Below, piece after piece: positions 45,258 to 52,736 of a stretch of DNA of 58,397 bases. The position numbers and the translations under genes were made by a program. Source of the stretch: a virus. Within the stretch, counting starts at the first letter, position 1. Each line of letters opens with the position of its first letter. The notes under the pieces are model-generated. The model was not told the DNA's origin. It worked only from the letters and a program-made list of their open reading frames with translations, and ran no database searches. The stretch covers positions 1-58,397 of the IMG/VR virus record IMGVR_UViG_3300028569_002805. One strand, written 5' to 3'.

Positions 45258-45461
45258 TCATTTATTGACACGATCCTTCAGGATAATATAGAGTGCGTGA
45301 ACGATACCCGGTAGCCATCCAAACATGGTCAACAAAACACTTATAAAAAGCTGAATATCCATTCCTCTTTTAATTGCAACACCAATTGGTGGAAGAAAAA
45401 TGGCTAAAATTAAAGCAATTGTATCATCAGTTTCACTTTGAGATTTCACTTTGTCTTCCAT
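45258..45461 (-). CDS. YqaE/PMP3 family small membrane protein
   Basis: This 67-residue protein matches the UPF0057/PMP3 pattern: LAIFLPPIGVAIKRGM then LLTMFGWLPGIVHALYII, two membrane helices joined by a short loop. Cellular members are stress-linked membrane peptides affecting membrane potential. In a phage it might influence the host membrane or be virion-associated, but no such role is known to me. It ends a group of unknown genes (48325 down to here) and is followed by a clear terminator. The start is at ATG 45461, with AAGGAAA upstream. Confidence 0.85.
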   Translation of the reverse strand: MEDKVKSQSETDDTIALILAIFLPPIGVAIKRGMDIQLFISVLLTMFGWLPGIVHALYIILKDRVNK

Positions 45462-45468
45462 ATTTTCC

Positions 45469-45945
45469 TTAAATTCTATTTAGAACAGTACTGCTGTAAT
45501 CAGAACCACCTGTCTTAACAATCATTCCAACCCCATCCTTCTGACCAGTTCTGAGCTTTTCTTCCGCTTCTGCACTTTTATGGAAGAATTTCTTGATCTC
45601 CTTACCAATTTCATGTATTACTTTTTCAGCAGCTTCTTTATCATCCATGCCTTCGCCCATAAAATCATTAAACATTTCATCTGCGTTTAATGAATATGAC
45701 TTTCCATAAGGTTCTGTTTTTTCAAGTTTTTGAACTCTATAGGCTATTCCGTCTCCTATAGGATAAATTCTTATTCCCTCAAAACTTAACTTTTTATTAT
45801 TCGCTTTAACAAAAAGATGAGGATCATCATCTTCAATATGAGAATAAACATGAAGCTTTGACTTCCGAAGAGCCTTTTCTACAAGGCGCAACTGACGTTT
45901 AGCTTCACGCTGCTTTCTATCAATAAATTCTAGAAATACTTGCAT
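45469..45945 (-). CDS. Hypothetical protein of late operon
   Basis: This is a 158-residue protein. A basic N-terminal helix (residues 8-30, many Arg/Lys) is followed by a small beta part (HLFVKANN, GIRIYPIGDGIAYRVQKLE) and a charged helical tail. No known domain. It lies three bases after the gene at 45949 and seven before the YqaE-like gene, clearly in one operon. Possibly virion-associated by location only. Confidence 0.65.
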   Translation of the reverse strand: MQVFLEFIDRKQREAKRQLRLVEKALRKSKLHVYSHIEDDDPHLFVKANNKKLSFEGIRIYPIGDGIAYRVQKLEKTEPYGKSYSLNADEMFNDFMGEGMDDKEAAEKVIHEIGKEIKKFFHKSAEAEEKLRTGQKDGVGMIVKTGGSDYSSTVLNRI

Positions 45946-45948
45946 AAT

Positions 45949-46461
45949 TTATCTTCTTTTTTTCTTGCCAAAAATTCTGTTTAATAATCCTCTTTTAGTA
46001 CCACCCATCTGATGATATCTGCTGTTATCGAAATTTTTTGCCAAAACTTGTCGAACTGGTCCAAGTGATCTTAAATATGCTTCAGCGTCATCAGAAGATT
46101 TTTTAGACCTAGAAGGTTGTGAAGATGGCCTAGTAGGTTGTGGAGATGATCTAGTAGGTTGTGGAGATGATCTAGAAGGTTGTGGAGATGATCTAGAAGG
46201 TTGTGGAGGTGCAGATGGAGATGCAGATGGAGATGCAGGTTCTTCTTCGTCTGAATAATCCCAATCATCTTCATCTTCTTGACTAGAAGGACTTTTTGCT
46301 TGTCTGCCACCATATCCTGCGAACAAACCCATTGCTCCTAAAGCTCCCAATCCCAATAATCCTCTTCTTGACATTCTTGTTTCTGATTCTTTTTGTTCGT
46401 CACTTATTTCTTCGTATAAAATAGGATCACGGTTTCTTAAATAATCTTCAAATCTATTCAT
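45949..46461 (-). CDS. Hypothetical protein with tag-like N terminus and Tat-like segment
   Basis: The 170-residue protein begins FEDYLRNRDPILYEE at 4-18, matching the kinase at 23781-24503. Residues 31-52 (SRRGLLGLGALGAMGLFAGY) look like a twin-arginine signal but lie inside the chain unless translation starts at M30 (46374). An acidic patch (EDEDDWDYSDEEE) and five SPQPxRS heptads follow, then a basic C terminus. It sits in the operon ahead of the tape measure. Disordered repeat and basic tail suggest a virion-internal or DNA-associated protein; function unknown. Confidence 0.65.
   Translation of the reverse strand: MNRFEDYLRNRDPILYEEISDEQKESETRMSRRGLLGLGALGAMGLFAGYGGRQAKSPSSQEDEDDWDYSDEEEPASPSASPSAPPQPSRSSPQPSRSSPQPTRSSPQPTRPSSQPSRSKKSSDDAEAYLRSLGPVRQVLAKNFDNSRYHQMGGTKRGLLNRIFGKKKRR
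46109..46213 (-). repeat. 21-bp tandem repeats coding SPQP(S/T)RS
   Basis: Five units of 21 bp begin at 46109, 46130, 46151, 46172 and 46193, each in frame with the host gene and nearly identical. They form a Pro/Ser/Arg-rich disordered linker and are prone to copy-number change. Confidence 0.9.
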
Positions 46462-46470
46462 ATTTTTCCT

Positions 46471-47802
46471 TTAGCAATTACGAAGTAAAATTTCTGGACT
46501 ACTTGGAACACATCTCATTAAAACTTGCAAATCGCTTGGGTTTCCAGTATAAGGATTTTCCTTAAGAACTATGCCTCCAAAAGATGATGCAGCTTCTTTT
46601 AATATATTGTATTGTGCAGTCACAAATAAAATTCCATCAATTCTTTCCATAAAATCATGTTCTTCTTTTGCTGGCTTTCCTTCATCATCAACTCCACCAG
46701 CAGCATCTTTGACATAAACTACTTTTATATCAACATAAGGTATTATTGCTCCATCTTCGTCAATCATTGCCTCGCTATTCGCCCCTTGAAGCAATTTTAC
46801 TTTTAATTTACCGCTTTTATAGGCATTTATAAGGCTTCCACCAATATCCCAGCCAAGTGTATTTATTGTTCCGTCTTGACCTACAACATTAATGATGAAT
46901 GAACGCTTTTTGAAGTTATCCGCAATTGATTCAAGAACAACTCTATGTCTTAGCACTTCTTTTTCTTCTGGACTTCCTTCATCAAGTCTTTTTTGTTCAG
47001 GTTCAGTAAGGTAACGCTCTGGATCATCTTCTCTCATGCTCCATCTACCAATATCAACTTTGCCCCATCTATCATTAAAACGAGTTGAAATCCTTATTGA
47101 ATAGTCTCTTTCATTATAAATCAAGTCTTCATTATTGGCACCGCTTCCAACCTGAACAGCACCTATAAGTCCTGCAATGAACTTTCTGTGCATATCACCT
47201 TTCATTCCAAGCAAACCTTTTAGCTTGATGAAAATGTTGTTCAATTCAGGCATTGTCTGAATTGTTGTAAACATATGATTCACAACACTAACTGAAGGAT
47301 TGTTCTGATCAAGGTTTTGCTTGATGTTGTTACGGATTGATTTGCAGGCTTTGTCAATATTGGCATTTTGACGAAGAAAGCAAATTTGAAGATTATCTTC
47401 AACAAATTTACGAGGATAAGCTTCTAGGTTGGCATCTCTAATTTGCTGAATCATTTCAATCATTTTATTGATATCGCCACGAACACTTTCCTTGAAAAAT
47501 TCATTTTTCCAGCTTTCAAAATCCTGATCTGTTTTCTTGTCTGAAGGCATATCAGGTGCGCTTGGATCACCACTGATATCTTCTGGCATTTCAGATTTAG
47601 GCTTCGCATTTGCATCAGGACTATTCTGTTGCATTCCGGCAACAGGAGGAGTCATCTGATCTGGCATGTTAGCGGCATTAGGATCGCCAGCAGGAGGCCC
47701 TCCTGCTGCTGGTGGTGAATCCGGTTGGCCCATTGGTGATTGACCTCCTGCTACATCACCAGAAGCCTCATAGAGCCATGATTCAAGTGCGTGTCTGCTC
47801 AT
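46471..47802 (-). CDS. Hypothetical late-operon protein with Pro/Gly-rich N terminus
   Basis: This is a 443-residue protein. The first 90 residues are low-complexity Pro, Gly, Ala and Asp; a helical region (95-240) and a mixed alpha/beta region follow, ending in a Cys. A short LESWLYEAS near the start and FESWKNEFF at about 94 recall the F-x-x-W motif of other proteins here. No catalytic or membrane motif is seen. It lies between two unknown genes with gaps of one to nine bases. A structural protein is likely by place; not recognised as portal or capsid. Confidence 0.65.
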   Translation of the reverse strand: MSRHALESWLYEASGDVAGGQSPMGQPDSPPAAGGPPAGDPNAANMPDQMTPPVAGMQQNSPDANAKPKSEMPEDISGDPSAPDMPSDKKTDQDFESWKNEFFKESVRGDINKMIEMIQQIRDANLEAYPRKFVEDNLQICFLRQNANIDKACKSIRNNIKQNLDQNNPSVSVVNHMFTTIQTMPELNNIFIKLKGLLGMKGDMHRKFIAGLIGAVQVGSGANNEDLIYNERDYSIRISTRFNDRWGKVDIGRWSMREDDPERYLTEPEQKRLDEGSPEEKEVLRHRVVLESIADNFKKRSFIINVVGQDGTINTLGWDIGGSLINAYKSGKLKVKLLQGANSEAMIDEDGAIIPYVDIKVVYVKDAAGGVDDEGKPAKEEHDFMERIDGILFVTAQYNILKEAASSFGGIVLKENPYTGNPSDLQVLMRCVPSSPEILLRNC

Positions 47803-47803
47803 T

Positions 47804-48325
47804 TTATTCCTTTGGTTTCTTCTTTGCTGCGTTGATGGCTTTTATTATGTCCTTACGATTAAATTCTGTGTTTTCTGATCCAATATTTATATTGTTCTGC
47901 TGCAAAGCATTCAAATGAGGACCAGAATAAGCATAAGGATTCTTCAATTTCAGCCTTGTCATCAAATCTGCGGCCTTCAACATTTTATCCTGAAGATTAA
48001 CCTTTGTATTTATAAGGTTGACCAATGCTTCTTTACTTGATGTTGTCGCATCTCCATCATTAAGAACCATGTCTGAAAATGTATCAATAAAATCACTTAC
48101 CTGTTTACGATCTTCTCTCATATTGGTCATTATTTCATCAATAAAACCAAGATATTGTTCATCAGAAATCAATTGATTCTGCTCAGGAACAGGTCCTGTC
48201 TGCGGAACACTGATGTTCATTGGCGGAAGAAATGATTCAACTGTATCACTGTCGATATGAGATAAAACCTCAATTTCCTCAGCGATAACTGTTGAATTTT
48301 CTTGTATTTTTTCTATATTACTCAT
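47804..48325 (-). CDS. Hypothetical, mostly helical protein heading the operon
   Basis: This 173-residue protein has a Pro-rich segment near 50 (PQTGPVPEQNQ) and a helical region from 55 to 135 containing DGDATTSSKEALVNLINTK and AADLMTRLKLKNPYAYSG. Length and helix content are compatible with many phage assembly proteins, including small terminase, but no diagnostic feature is present. It starts the minus-strand operon leading to the tape measure and diverges from the gene at 48367. Confidence 0.65.
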   Translation of the reverse strand: MSNIEKIQENSTVIAEEIEVLSHIDSDTVESFLPPMNISVPQTGPVPEQNQLISDEQYLGFIDEIMTNMREDRKQVSDFIDTFSDMVLNDGDATTSSKEALVNLINTKVNLQDKMLKAADLMTRLKLKNPYAYSGPHLNALQQNNINIGSENTEFNRKDIIKAINAAKKKPKE

Positions 48326-48331
48326 TGCTTT

Positions 48332-48340
48332 AATATATAG
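48332..48340 (+). promoter_or_regulatory. Putative late promoter box AATATATAG
   Basis: The plus strand carries TTTAATATATAGAG 27 bases before the ATG at 48367. Third copy of the AATATATAG box that also precedes the starts at 4643 and 10112. On the other strand CTATATATTAAAG faces the start at 48325, so the element may serve both directions. Confidence 0.5.
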
Positions 48341-48366
48341 AGTTATGGACTAAGAAATGGAAAAAC

Positions 48367-48663
48367 ATGTCACCACCAAAAAGCCAATCACAAGAGACAA
48401 TTGATTCCATTATTGGGATTGTTTCAAGAAATGATGAGAAAATGAAAAATCTCATTCAGAACTATGAAAGCATTTCCAATGACATGTCTCAAGTAATGAA
48501 AGATTTGAGCCAAGTTAAGCTTTCACTTGAATCATATAAGTTGCAAGTGGACAACTTAAACAATTTTTGGGAAAAAGTTTTTGACAGTTCTTGGAAGCTT
48601 GCTCTCATGGTCATTGGAGCAGCAATACTTTATTTTCTTAGATTACAATCTCCTCCAACTTAA
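48367..48663 (+). CDS. Coiled-coil protein with C-terminal membrane anchor
   Basis: The 98-residue protein has a long amphipathic coiled coil (about 15-65) and a single membrane helix (LALMVIGAAILYFL, about 77-90) at the end. This layout matches XhlA-type lysis accessory proteins, though the family is too loose for a firm call; a membrane-tethered scaffold is equally possible. It starts a plus-strand run and is preceded by an AATATATAG box. No endolysin is seen next to it. Confidence 0.6.
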   Translation: MSPPKSQSQETIDSIIGIVSRNDEKMKNLIQNYESISNDMSQVMKDLSQVKLSLESYKLQVDNLNNFWEKVFDSSWKLALMVIGAAILYFLRLQSPPT

Positions 48664-48712
48664 AATTGGAAGATTTTGCTAAATAATTATATTCTTTTGT
48701 AGGGATTCAAAT

Positions 48713-50185
48713 ATGAGCAGCTTATTTTCCAAATATTTTAGACTTCGTGAAGAACAAGAAGATTCGCCAGTAGTTGGCGTAACTTCTCATATTAAACTTC
48801 AGAAAAAACAAGGAAACAATGATTTTTCACCATTTGTAATCGACAAGTCAAGTCACGCAAACCTTGCTAGAATCGTCAAAGCATTTGTTAAATCAGACAG
48901 AGTAGATCTCGGATACACAACTATTGAAAAAAATAAGGGTGAAGTAAAGCCACAGCTTAAAAAGAAATCACTCTATCTTACAGGAGGAGCAGTAAGAGAT
49001 CATCTTGTAGGTAAAACTCCTAAAAACTACGACCTTGTCACAGATGCTACTCCCAGTGAAATAAGAATGATCCTTTCTCACGCTGGATTCAAGGAAGTAA
49101 AGCCACAAAGCGATATGCACAAATATGATAGGCTCGCAAGTAGCGTTGGCAAAGGTAAGATTTTTTATGCCAGCCGTTGGGATAAAAAAGGCAAAGAAAT
49201 GGAAATTGTAGCCATTGTAAATGGCCAACCATTCCCAATTTCAACTCTTTCCATTTCTCCAAAAAGCAAAAACTTTACTCCTGATGAAGCAAAAATGGCA
49301 GGAAGCATCGAAGAAGATGCCAGTAATCGTGACTTTACAATCAATGCCATGTACATTCCTCTTAACAACTATGATGGTTCAAATAACGACCTCATAGATC
49401 CATTCGGAGGAGCTAATCATCTAAAGTCTGGAGAAATAAAGCCAATCGGTGATAAATTGTCAGACAGAATGAAAGAAGATCCTGTCACAGCATTCAGACT
49501 TGTTAACCATTTTAATCGCTACGGAAAAGGTAATGATATTCCAGAAAAACATTTGAATGCTATAAATTCAGAAGATTATTTTGATAGTGTTGACCCTCAA
49601 ACAATGAAAGATGAGTTCGTTAAGGGTTTAGAAAATCCTGATGTTAATCCTAAAAAATTCCTTAAAACTTATAATCAAAGTGGTCTATTGAATGTTCTTT
49701 TCCCACATGTTGATTTTGATGATAAAGATGTTCCTAATGATCTTCGCTGTGACAGATGGATGGTTACTGCATGGATTCTAAGAAACAATAGCCCAGAAGA
49801 TGTTCGTGATATCTTGATTGCAGGTGGATGGAACAAACATGAAGCAAATGATGTTTCTTATCTTGTTAAGATGTATCAATGGGGTAAAGGAAAATTCGAC
49901 ACAGATAAATTCTATGACATGATACAAAGTCATACAGGTTTAACTAAATCAAAAATTGCAGATTGGATGAGCGTTGTAAAAATGCATGGGAATGAATCTC
50001 AACAATTCCTTAATTTTAATAAAGATGATTTTTCCCCCTATCAAACTAATGAAATTGGCGGTAAAACAACCAATCCAATGTATATTCATGTTTTAGGAAG
50101 AGAACCAGTAGGAGATGAATTTGAACCAATCAAGAAAATGCTCATGGGCCAAAGATGGAAGGATATGATCGGAAGACTTCTATGA
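48713..50185 (+). CDS. CCA-adding / poly(A) polymerase-family nucleotidyltransferase
   Basis: This 490-residue class II-type nucleotidyltransferase has GGAVRDHLVG at 91-100 and KNYDLVTDATP, where the usual D-x-D metal pair reads N105-x-D107. Further on are SNRDFTINAMYIPL and DPFGG, then DPVTAFRL in the neck region. An extra N-terminal 85 residues starts FSKYFRLREEQ. It would add CCA or short A tails to RNA 3' ends; the N105 substitution may change activity. TAGGGA lies before the ATG. It overlaps the HAD gene by four bases, a tight coupling suggesting joint RNA-end work. Confidence 0.85.
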   Translation: MSSLFSKYFRLREEQEDSPVVGVTSHIKLQKKQGNNDFSPFVIDKSSHANLARIVKAFVKSDRVDLGYTTIEKNKGEVKPQLKKKSLYLTGGAVRDHLVGKTPKNYDLVTDATPSEIRMILSHAGFKEVKPQSDMHKYDRLASSVGKGKIFYASRWDKKGKEMEIVAIVNGQPFPISTLSISPKSKNFTPDEAKMAGSIEEDASNRDFTINAMYIPLNNYDGSNNDLIDPFGGANHLKSGEIKPIGDKLSDRMKEDPVTAFRLVNHFNRYGKGNDIPEKHLNAINSEDYFDSVDPQTMKDEFVKGLENPDVNPKKFLKTYNQSGLLNVLFPHVDFDDKDVPNDLRCDRWMVTAWILRNNSPEDVRDILIAGGWNKHEANDVSYLVKMYQWGKGKFDTDKFYDMIQSHTGLTKSKIADWMSVVKMHGNESQQFLNFNKDDFSPYQTNEIGGKTTNPMYIHVLGREPVGDEFEPIKKMLMGQRWKDMIGRLL

Positions 50186-50775
50186 TAACTTTTGAAAGAT
50201 TTGTAACAATCAAGGAGTCAGAAGAAATTAAAAAATTAGTCATTTATGATTTTGATGGAACATTGTTCAAATCTCCTGATGATAAGGAAGGAAAAGAAAT
50301 TTACGAGGAAGAAACTGGTGAACCATGGCCATTCAAAGGCTGGTGGGGCAGAAATGAATCTTTGCTTCCACCCATAGTTCCTCAGAAGCCAGATCCTCAC
50401 TGGTATATTCAAGATGTTGTCAGTAATCAAAAGAAAGACTCTGAAGATCCAAACGCAAAAGTCGTCCTTATGACAGGAAGACCTTTCCAGATAAAGAATC
50501 GTGTCATGGAAATATTAGATCATGCAGGAATTAGTTTTGATAATACATTTTTTGCAGGACAATCAGGAACTAAAGGATCTGGAACATTTGAAATTAAATC
50601 AAATAATATAAAAATGTTGCTTAACAATGATTTTGATTTGCTTGAAATATGGGAAGATAGACCAGAACATGTTGAAGCATTTACTGATTTAGGACACCAA
50701 TTAAAGAAAACCAATCCTAGACTTCAAAGCGTTATAATCCATGATGTTCCAAATGGAACAACAAATCAATTTTAA
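50182..50775 (+). CDS. HAD-superfamily phosphatase-like protein (RNA-repair HAD type)
   Basis: This 197-residue protein has the HAD motif I, YDFDGTLFKSP (D23, D25), motif II-like LMTGRP near 107 and an IWEDRPEH segment near 160 giving acidic motif IV. The pattern resembles the HAD domain filed as Swiss Army Knife RNA repair. The start at 50182 forms an ATGA overlap with the nucleotidyltransferase gene and has GGAAG upstream. Possible role: removing 3' phosphates before nucleotide addition; inferred from context. The stop shares TTAA with the convergent metallopeptidase gene. Confidence 0.8.
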   Translation: MITFERFVTIKESEEIKKLVIYDFDGTLFKSPDDKEGKEIYEEETGEPWPFKGWWGRNESLLPPIVPQKPDPHWYIQDVVSNQKKDSEDPNAKVVLMTGRPFQIKNRVMEILDHAGISFDNTFFAGQSGTKGSGTFEIKSNNIKMLLNNDFDLLEIWEDRPEHVEAFTDLGHQLKKTNPRLQSVIIHDVPNGTTNQF

Positions 50776-51101
50776 CCATCAAAGTGTTTTTCATAAATTT
50801 GATAAACTTCACTGTAGGCAACTCCCCACATCGCATCATGGGAATTTTCATAAAAATCACAAATATCTTGGGAATCATGAAGATGATTCCAAGCCCTCGC
50901 ATGAGCAAATTCATGCAATAATGTATCAATTGCCAATCCTTCTGATATATTTTTATTGATTCTTATATAAAATTTCTTTTTATGAAGACAACAATCACCA
51001 TCTACTTCTGTCAATTCAATCCTGCGAACACTTACTGGAAAGGCAAGTGGACACTTTTCTTTTAGAATAGATACCAGTTTTCTGTATGACTCAAATGCCA
51101 T
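50772..51101 (-). CDS. HExxH metallopeptidase-like (SprT-type) protein
   Basis: This 109-residue protein contains LLHEFAHARAW, a zincin HExxH at 63-67, with a possible third ligand among H89 or E98. It is a minimal SprT/WSS1-like fold without the C-terminal zinc ribbon. Substrates of such small phage zincins are unknown. The ATG at 51101 is preferred to an upstream TTG. GTGGGT is the ribosome site, and GCATAAATATAA lies 40 bases upstream, an exact 12-mer match to the promoter-like element before 13507. Confidence 0.75.
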   Translation of the reverse strand: MAFESYRKLVSILKEKCPLAFPVSVRRIELTEVDGDCCLHKKKFYIRINKNISEGLAIDTLLHEFAHARAWNHLHDSQDICDFYENSHDAMWGVAYSEVYQIYEKHFDG

Positions 51102-51140
51102 ATTTGATACCCACAAAAAAGTTGCTAAATGTTACACTTA

Positions 51141-51147
51141 TATTTAT
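51141..51147 (-). promoter_or_regulatory. Putative late promoter GCATAAATATAA
   Basis: Exact 12-mer copy of the element at 13551-13557, again about 40 bases before a minus-strand ATG (51101). Recurrence and spacing support a promoter of the T4 late type. Confidence 0.6.
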
Positions 51148-51169
51148 GCCTAAGAAAAAATTCTAAAAT

Positions 51170-52057
51170 TTGAAAATTTACTCCTTTATTTTTATGGAAT
51201 ACTTCGTAAGCGTTGACAGAAAAGCCTATCACGATTGGCAAATTGAACTTCTACTAGAAAGTTTCAAAAATAATTTCATTTTCGACAAAATTTTTGTCGG
51301 GATAAACAGAACATTATATAATCGATATCCTTATATGGAAAATGCCAATACTCACACAAGCACTTATCTATATGATGATGTTGGACGAAAAAAAGGATTC
51401 GCACCTCTAAATGAGGTTTATCAACTATTATGGCTTTTGAATGCCAAAAAGATAAAAAATACAGTTGCAATCATCAAGCCTCACATGATTCTCAAAAGAA
51501 CAATAGAAGATATCATCCCAATTATTGAGGCCAGAGCCTTCCTTTATTCAAGTGATCCATTTTTCACATTTGATTCCGCAATAACTAATTGTGGAGAATT
51601 TTATAAAGAACTTAAAAATCCAAAAGAATTTTATGAAGAAAAATGGTTTAATCTTGGAAACGTATTCATTATCAGCGGAATTCCTGACTGGTTCATTCAA
51701 AAAGTAGCAAAAACCGCAGAAGAACTTATAACAATTCAAATAATTAACAATAAAACTGTATGGTCAGAAACAGTTAGGCTTGCTTGGGTTGTTTCTCTTA
51801 TTGAAGCTTCAAACGACATTGAAGTTTATGAATGCTCAGAACTGTCATCAATCATGAATGATGGCAAAAACACCATGTTCATAGATTACGAACATGGTGT
51901 TCCTCCTGATTTCAATAAATCAATGTTCACATTTCCACCTCCAAAATACATTTCATTTGGAGATCCAATAGAAGTAATATCACAATGTATCTCTACACCT
52001 AATGCCCATACTATGGCAAAAGTAGCGCAAAAAATATTAGCCAAAAGAAAAAAATAA
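51170..52057 (+). CDS. GT-A glycosyltransferase-like protein
   Basis: This is a 295-residue protein. The N terminus (KIYSFIFMEYFVSV) and the block GFAPLNEVYQLLWLL followed by AIIKPHMILKRTIEDII resemble glycosyltransferases that track sugar-donor sites, with a YSSDP segment at the place of a D-x-D. Not a firm family match. The start is TTG at 51170 if the first strand is included, or ATG at 51194; neither has a clear ribosome site. It is divergent from the HExxH gene and ends one base before the SpeD-like gene's stop. Confidence 0.55.
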   Translation: MKIYSFIFMEYFVSVDRKAYHDWQIELLLESFKNNFIFDKIFVGINRTLYNRYPYMENANTHTSTYLYDDVGRKKGFAPLNEVYQLLWLLNAKKIKNTVAIIKPHMILKRTIEDIIPIIEARAFLYSSDPFFTFDSAITNCGEFYKELKNPKEFYEEKWFNLGNVFIISGIPDWFIQKVAKTAEELITIQIINNKTVWSETVRLAWVVSLIEASNDIEVYECSELSSIMNDGKNTMFIDYEHGVPPDFNKSMFTFPPPKYISFGDPIEVISQCISTPNAHTMAKVAQKILAKRKK

Positions 52058-52444
52058 TTAAATTATTCCAATTTGCTTTGTTTCTGGCAATACAGTGTTC
52101 CTGTCGATAATCATGTAACCACCATGAATGATATCCATCGTTTCTTTAACAAAATCAATAATTCTATCAACACAAAAATCTTTACAAGAATAAATATCCA
52201 TTTTTATATAAGGCTCTTCTTCTTTGTGCCAAACATGGATGCTGCTATGACTCGTTTCAATAACGACAGTTCCTGTAACTCCTTCGTTCCCACATGTATC
52301 GCAGTATTTTGCCACAGGTTCTATAAGAATTTTCATGTCAATAATTTCAACAAGTTTCTTTAGCCAATTCCTGCAAGATTCCTCAGAAACGATAGGATTC
52401 CTAACTGTCGCATTAAGAATCATGTGCTTGTGATTTTTTTCCAT
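52058..52444 (-). CDS. SpeD-like AdoMet decarboxylase proenzyme
   Basis: This 128-residue protein has the pyruvoyl-enzyme core GTVVIETSHSSIHVW, with S65 as the expected self-cleavage Ser, H70, and C87 in MDIYSCKDF, spaced as in bacterial SpeD (about 125 residues). The residue before the cleavage Ser is Thr rather than the usual Glu. Known roles are decarboxylated AdoMet for spermidine synthesis; related SpeD-fold enzymes decarboxylate arginine or ornithine instead. Spermidine synthase is not in this window. GAGGA lies before the ATG. Confidence 0.8.
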   Translation of the reverse strand: MEKNHKHMILNATVRNPIVSEESCRNWLKKLVEIIDMKILIEPVAKYCDTCGNEGVTGTVVIETSHSSIHVWHKEEEPYIKMDIYSCKDFCVDRIIDFVKETMDIIHGGYMIIDRNTVLPETKQIGII

Positions 52445-52505
52445 TTTTCCTCAAAAAAAACATAATATATTGCTATCTAAAATCATCAGCACAGGAATAT
52501 TAATT

Positions 52506-52736
52506 ATGCCAAAAATTTATCATAAAAAAGGCATCATTTACATAAACTATGAAGGCGATAACTTTACAGTAAGTAATTGTAAAGAATTTTTGAAAGTATT
52601 AAACAAAATAAAAAACATTTCCTATGATATTGACGAACAATGTTTCTTTGAGCGAAAAATGATCGCAATCGATTTGCTTCATTACGCTCGAAAAGAATTC
52701 ATCAAATATCAGGAAAAACAATGTATAAAAAATTAA
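52506..52736 (+). CDS. Small hypothetical protein before ClpP-like gene
   Basis: The 76-residue protein is basic, with a short beta start (KGIIYINYEGDNFTV) and a helical remainder. No domain recognised. The ATG at 52506 with AGGA ten bases upstream is preferred over an upstream TTG. It overlaps the ClpP-like gene by 16 bases, so it may be co-translated with it. Confidence 0.6.
   Translation: MPKIYHKKGIIYINYEGDNFTVSNCKEFLKVLNKIKNISYDIDEQCFFERKMIAIDLLHYARKEFIKYQEKQCIKN

Noticed and set aside
46071-46313. Minus-strand frame of 80 codons rich in His and Leu
   Set aside because: Frame-shifted reading of the 21-bp SPQPxRS repeats in the real gene.
46471-47802. Portal protein
   Set aside because: Length is near the lower range but portal-type crown, wing and stem features are not seen and the N terminus is low-complexity.
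47804-48325. Small terminase subunit
   Set aside because: Length and helix content fit, but there is no helix-turn-helix or place next to terL, so the call is not supported.
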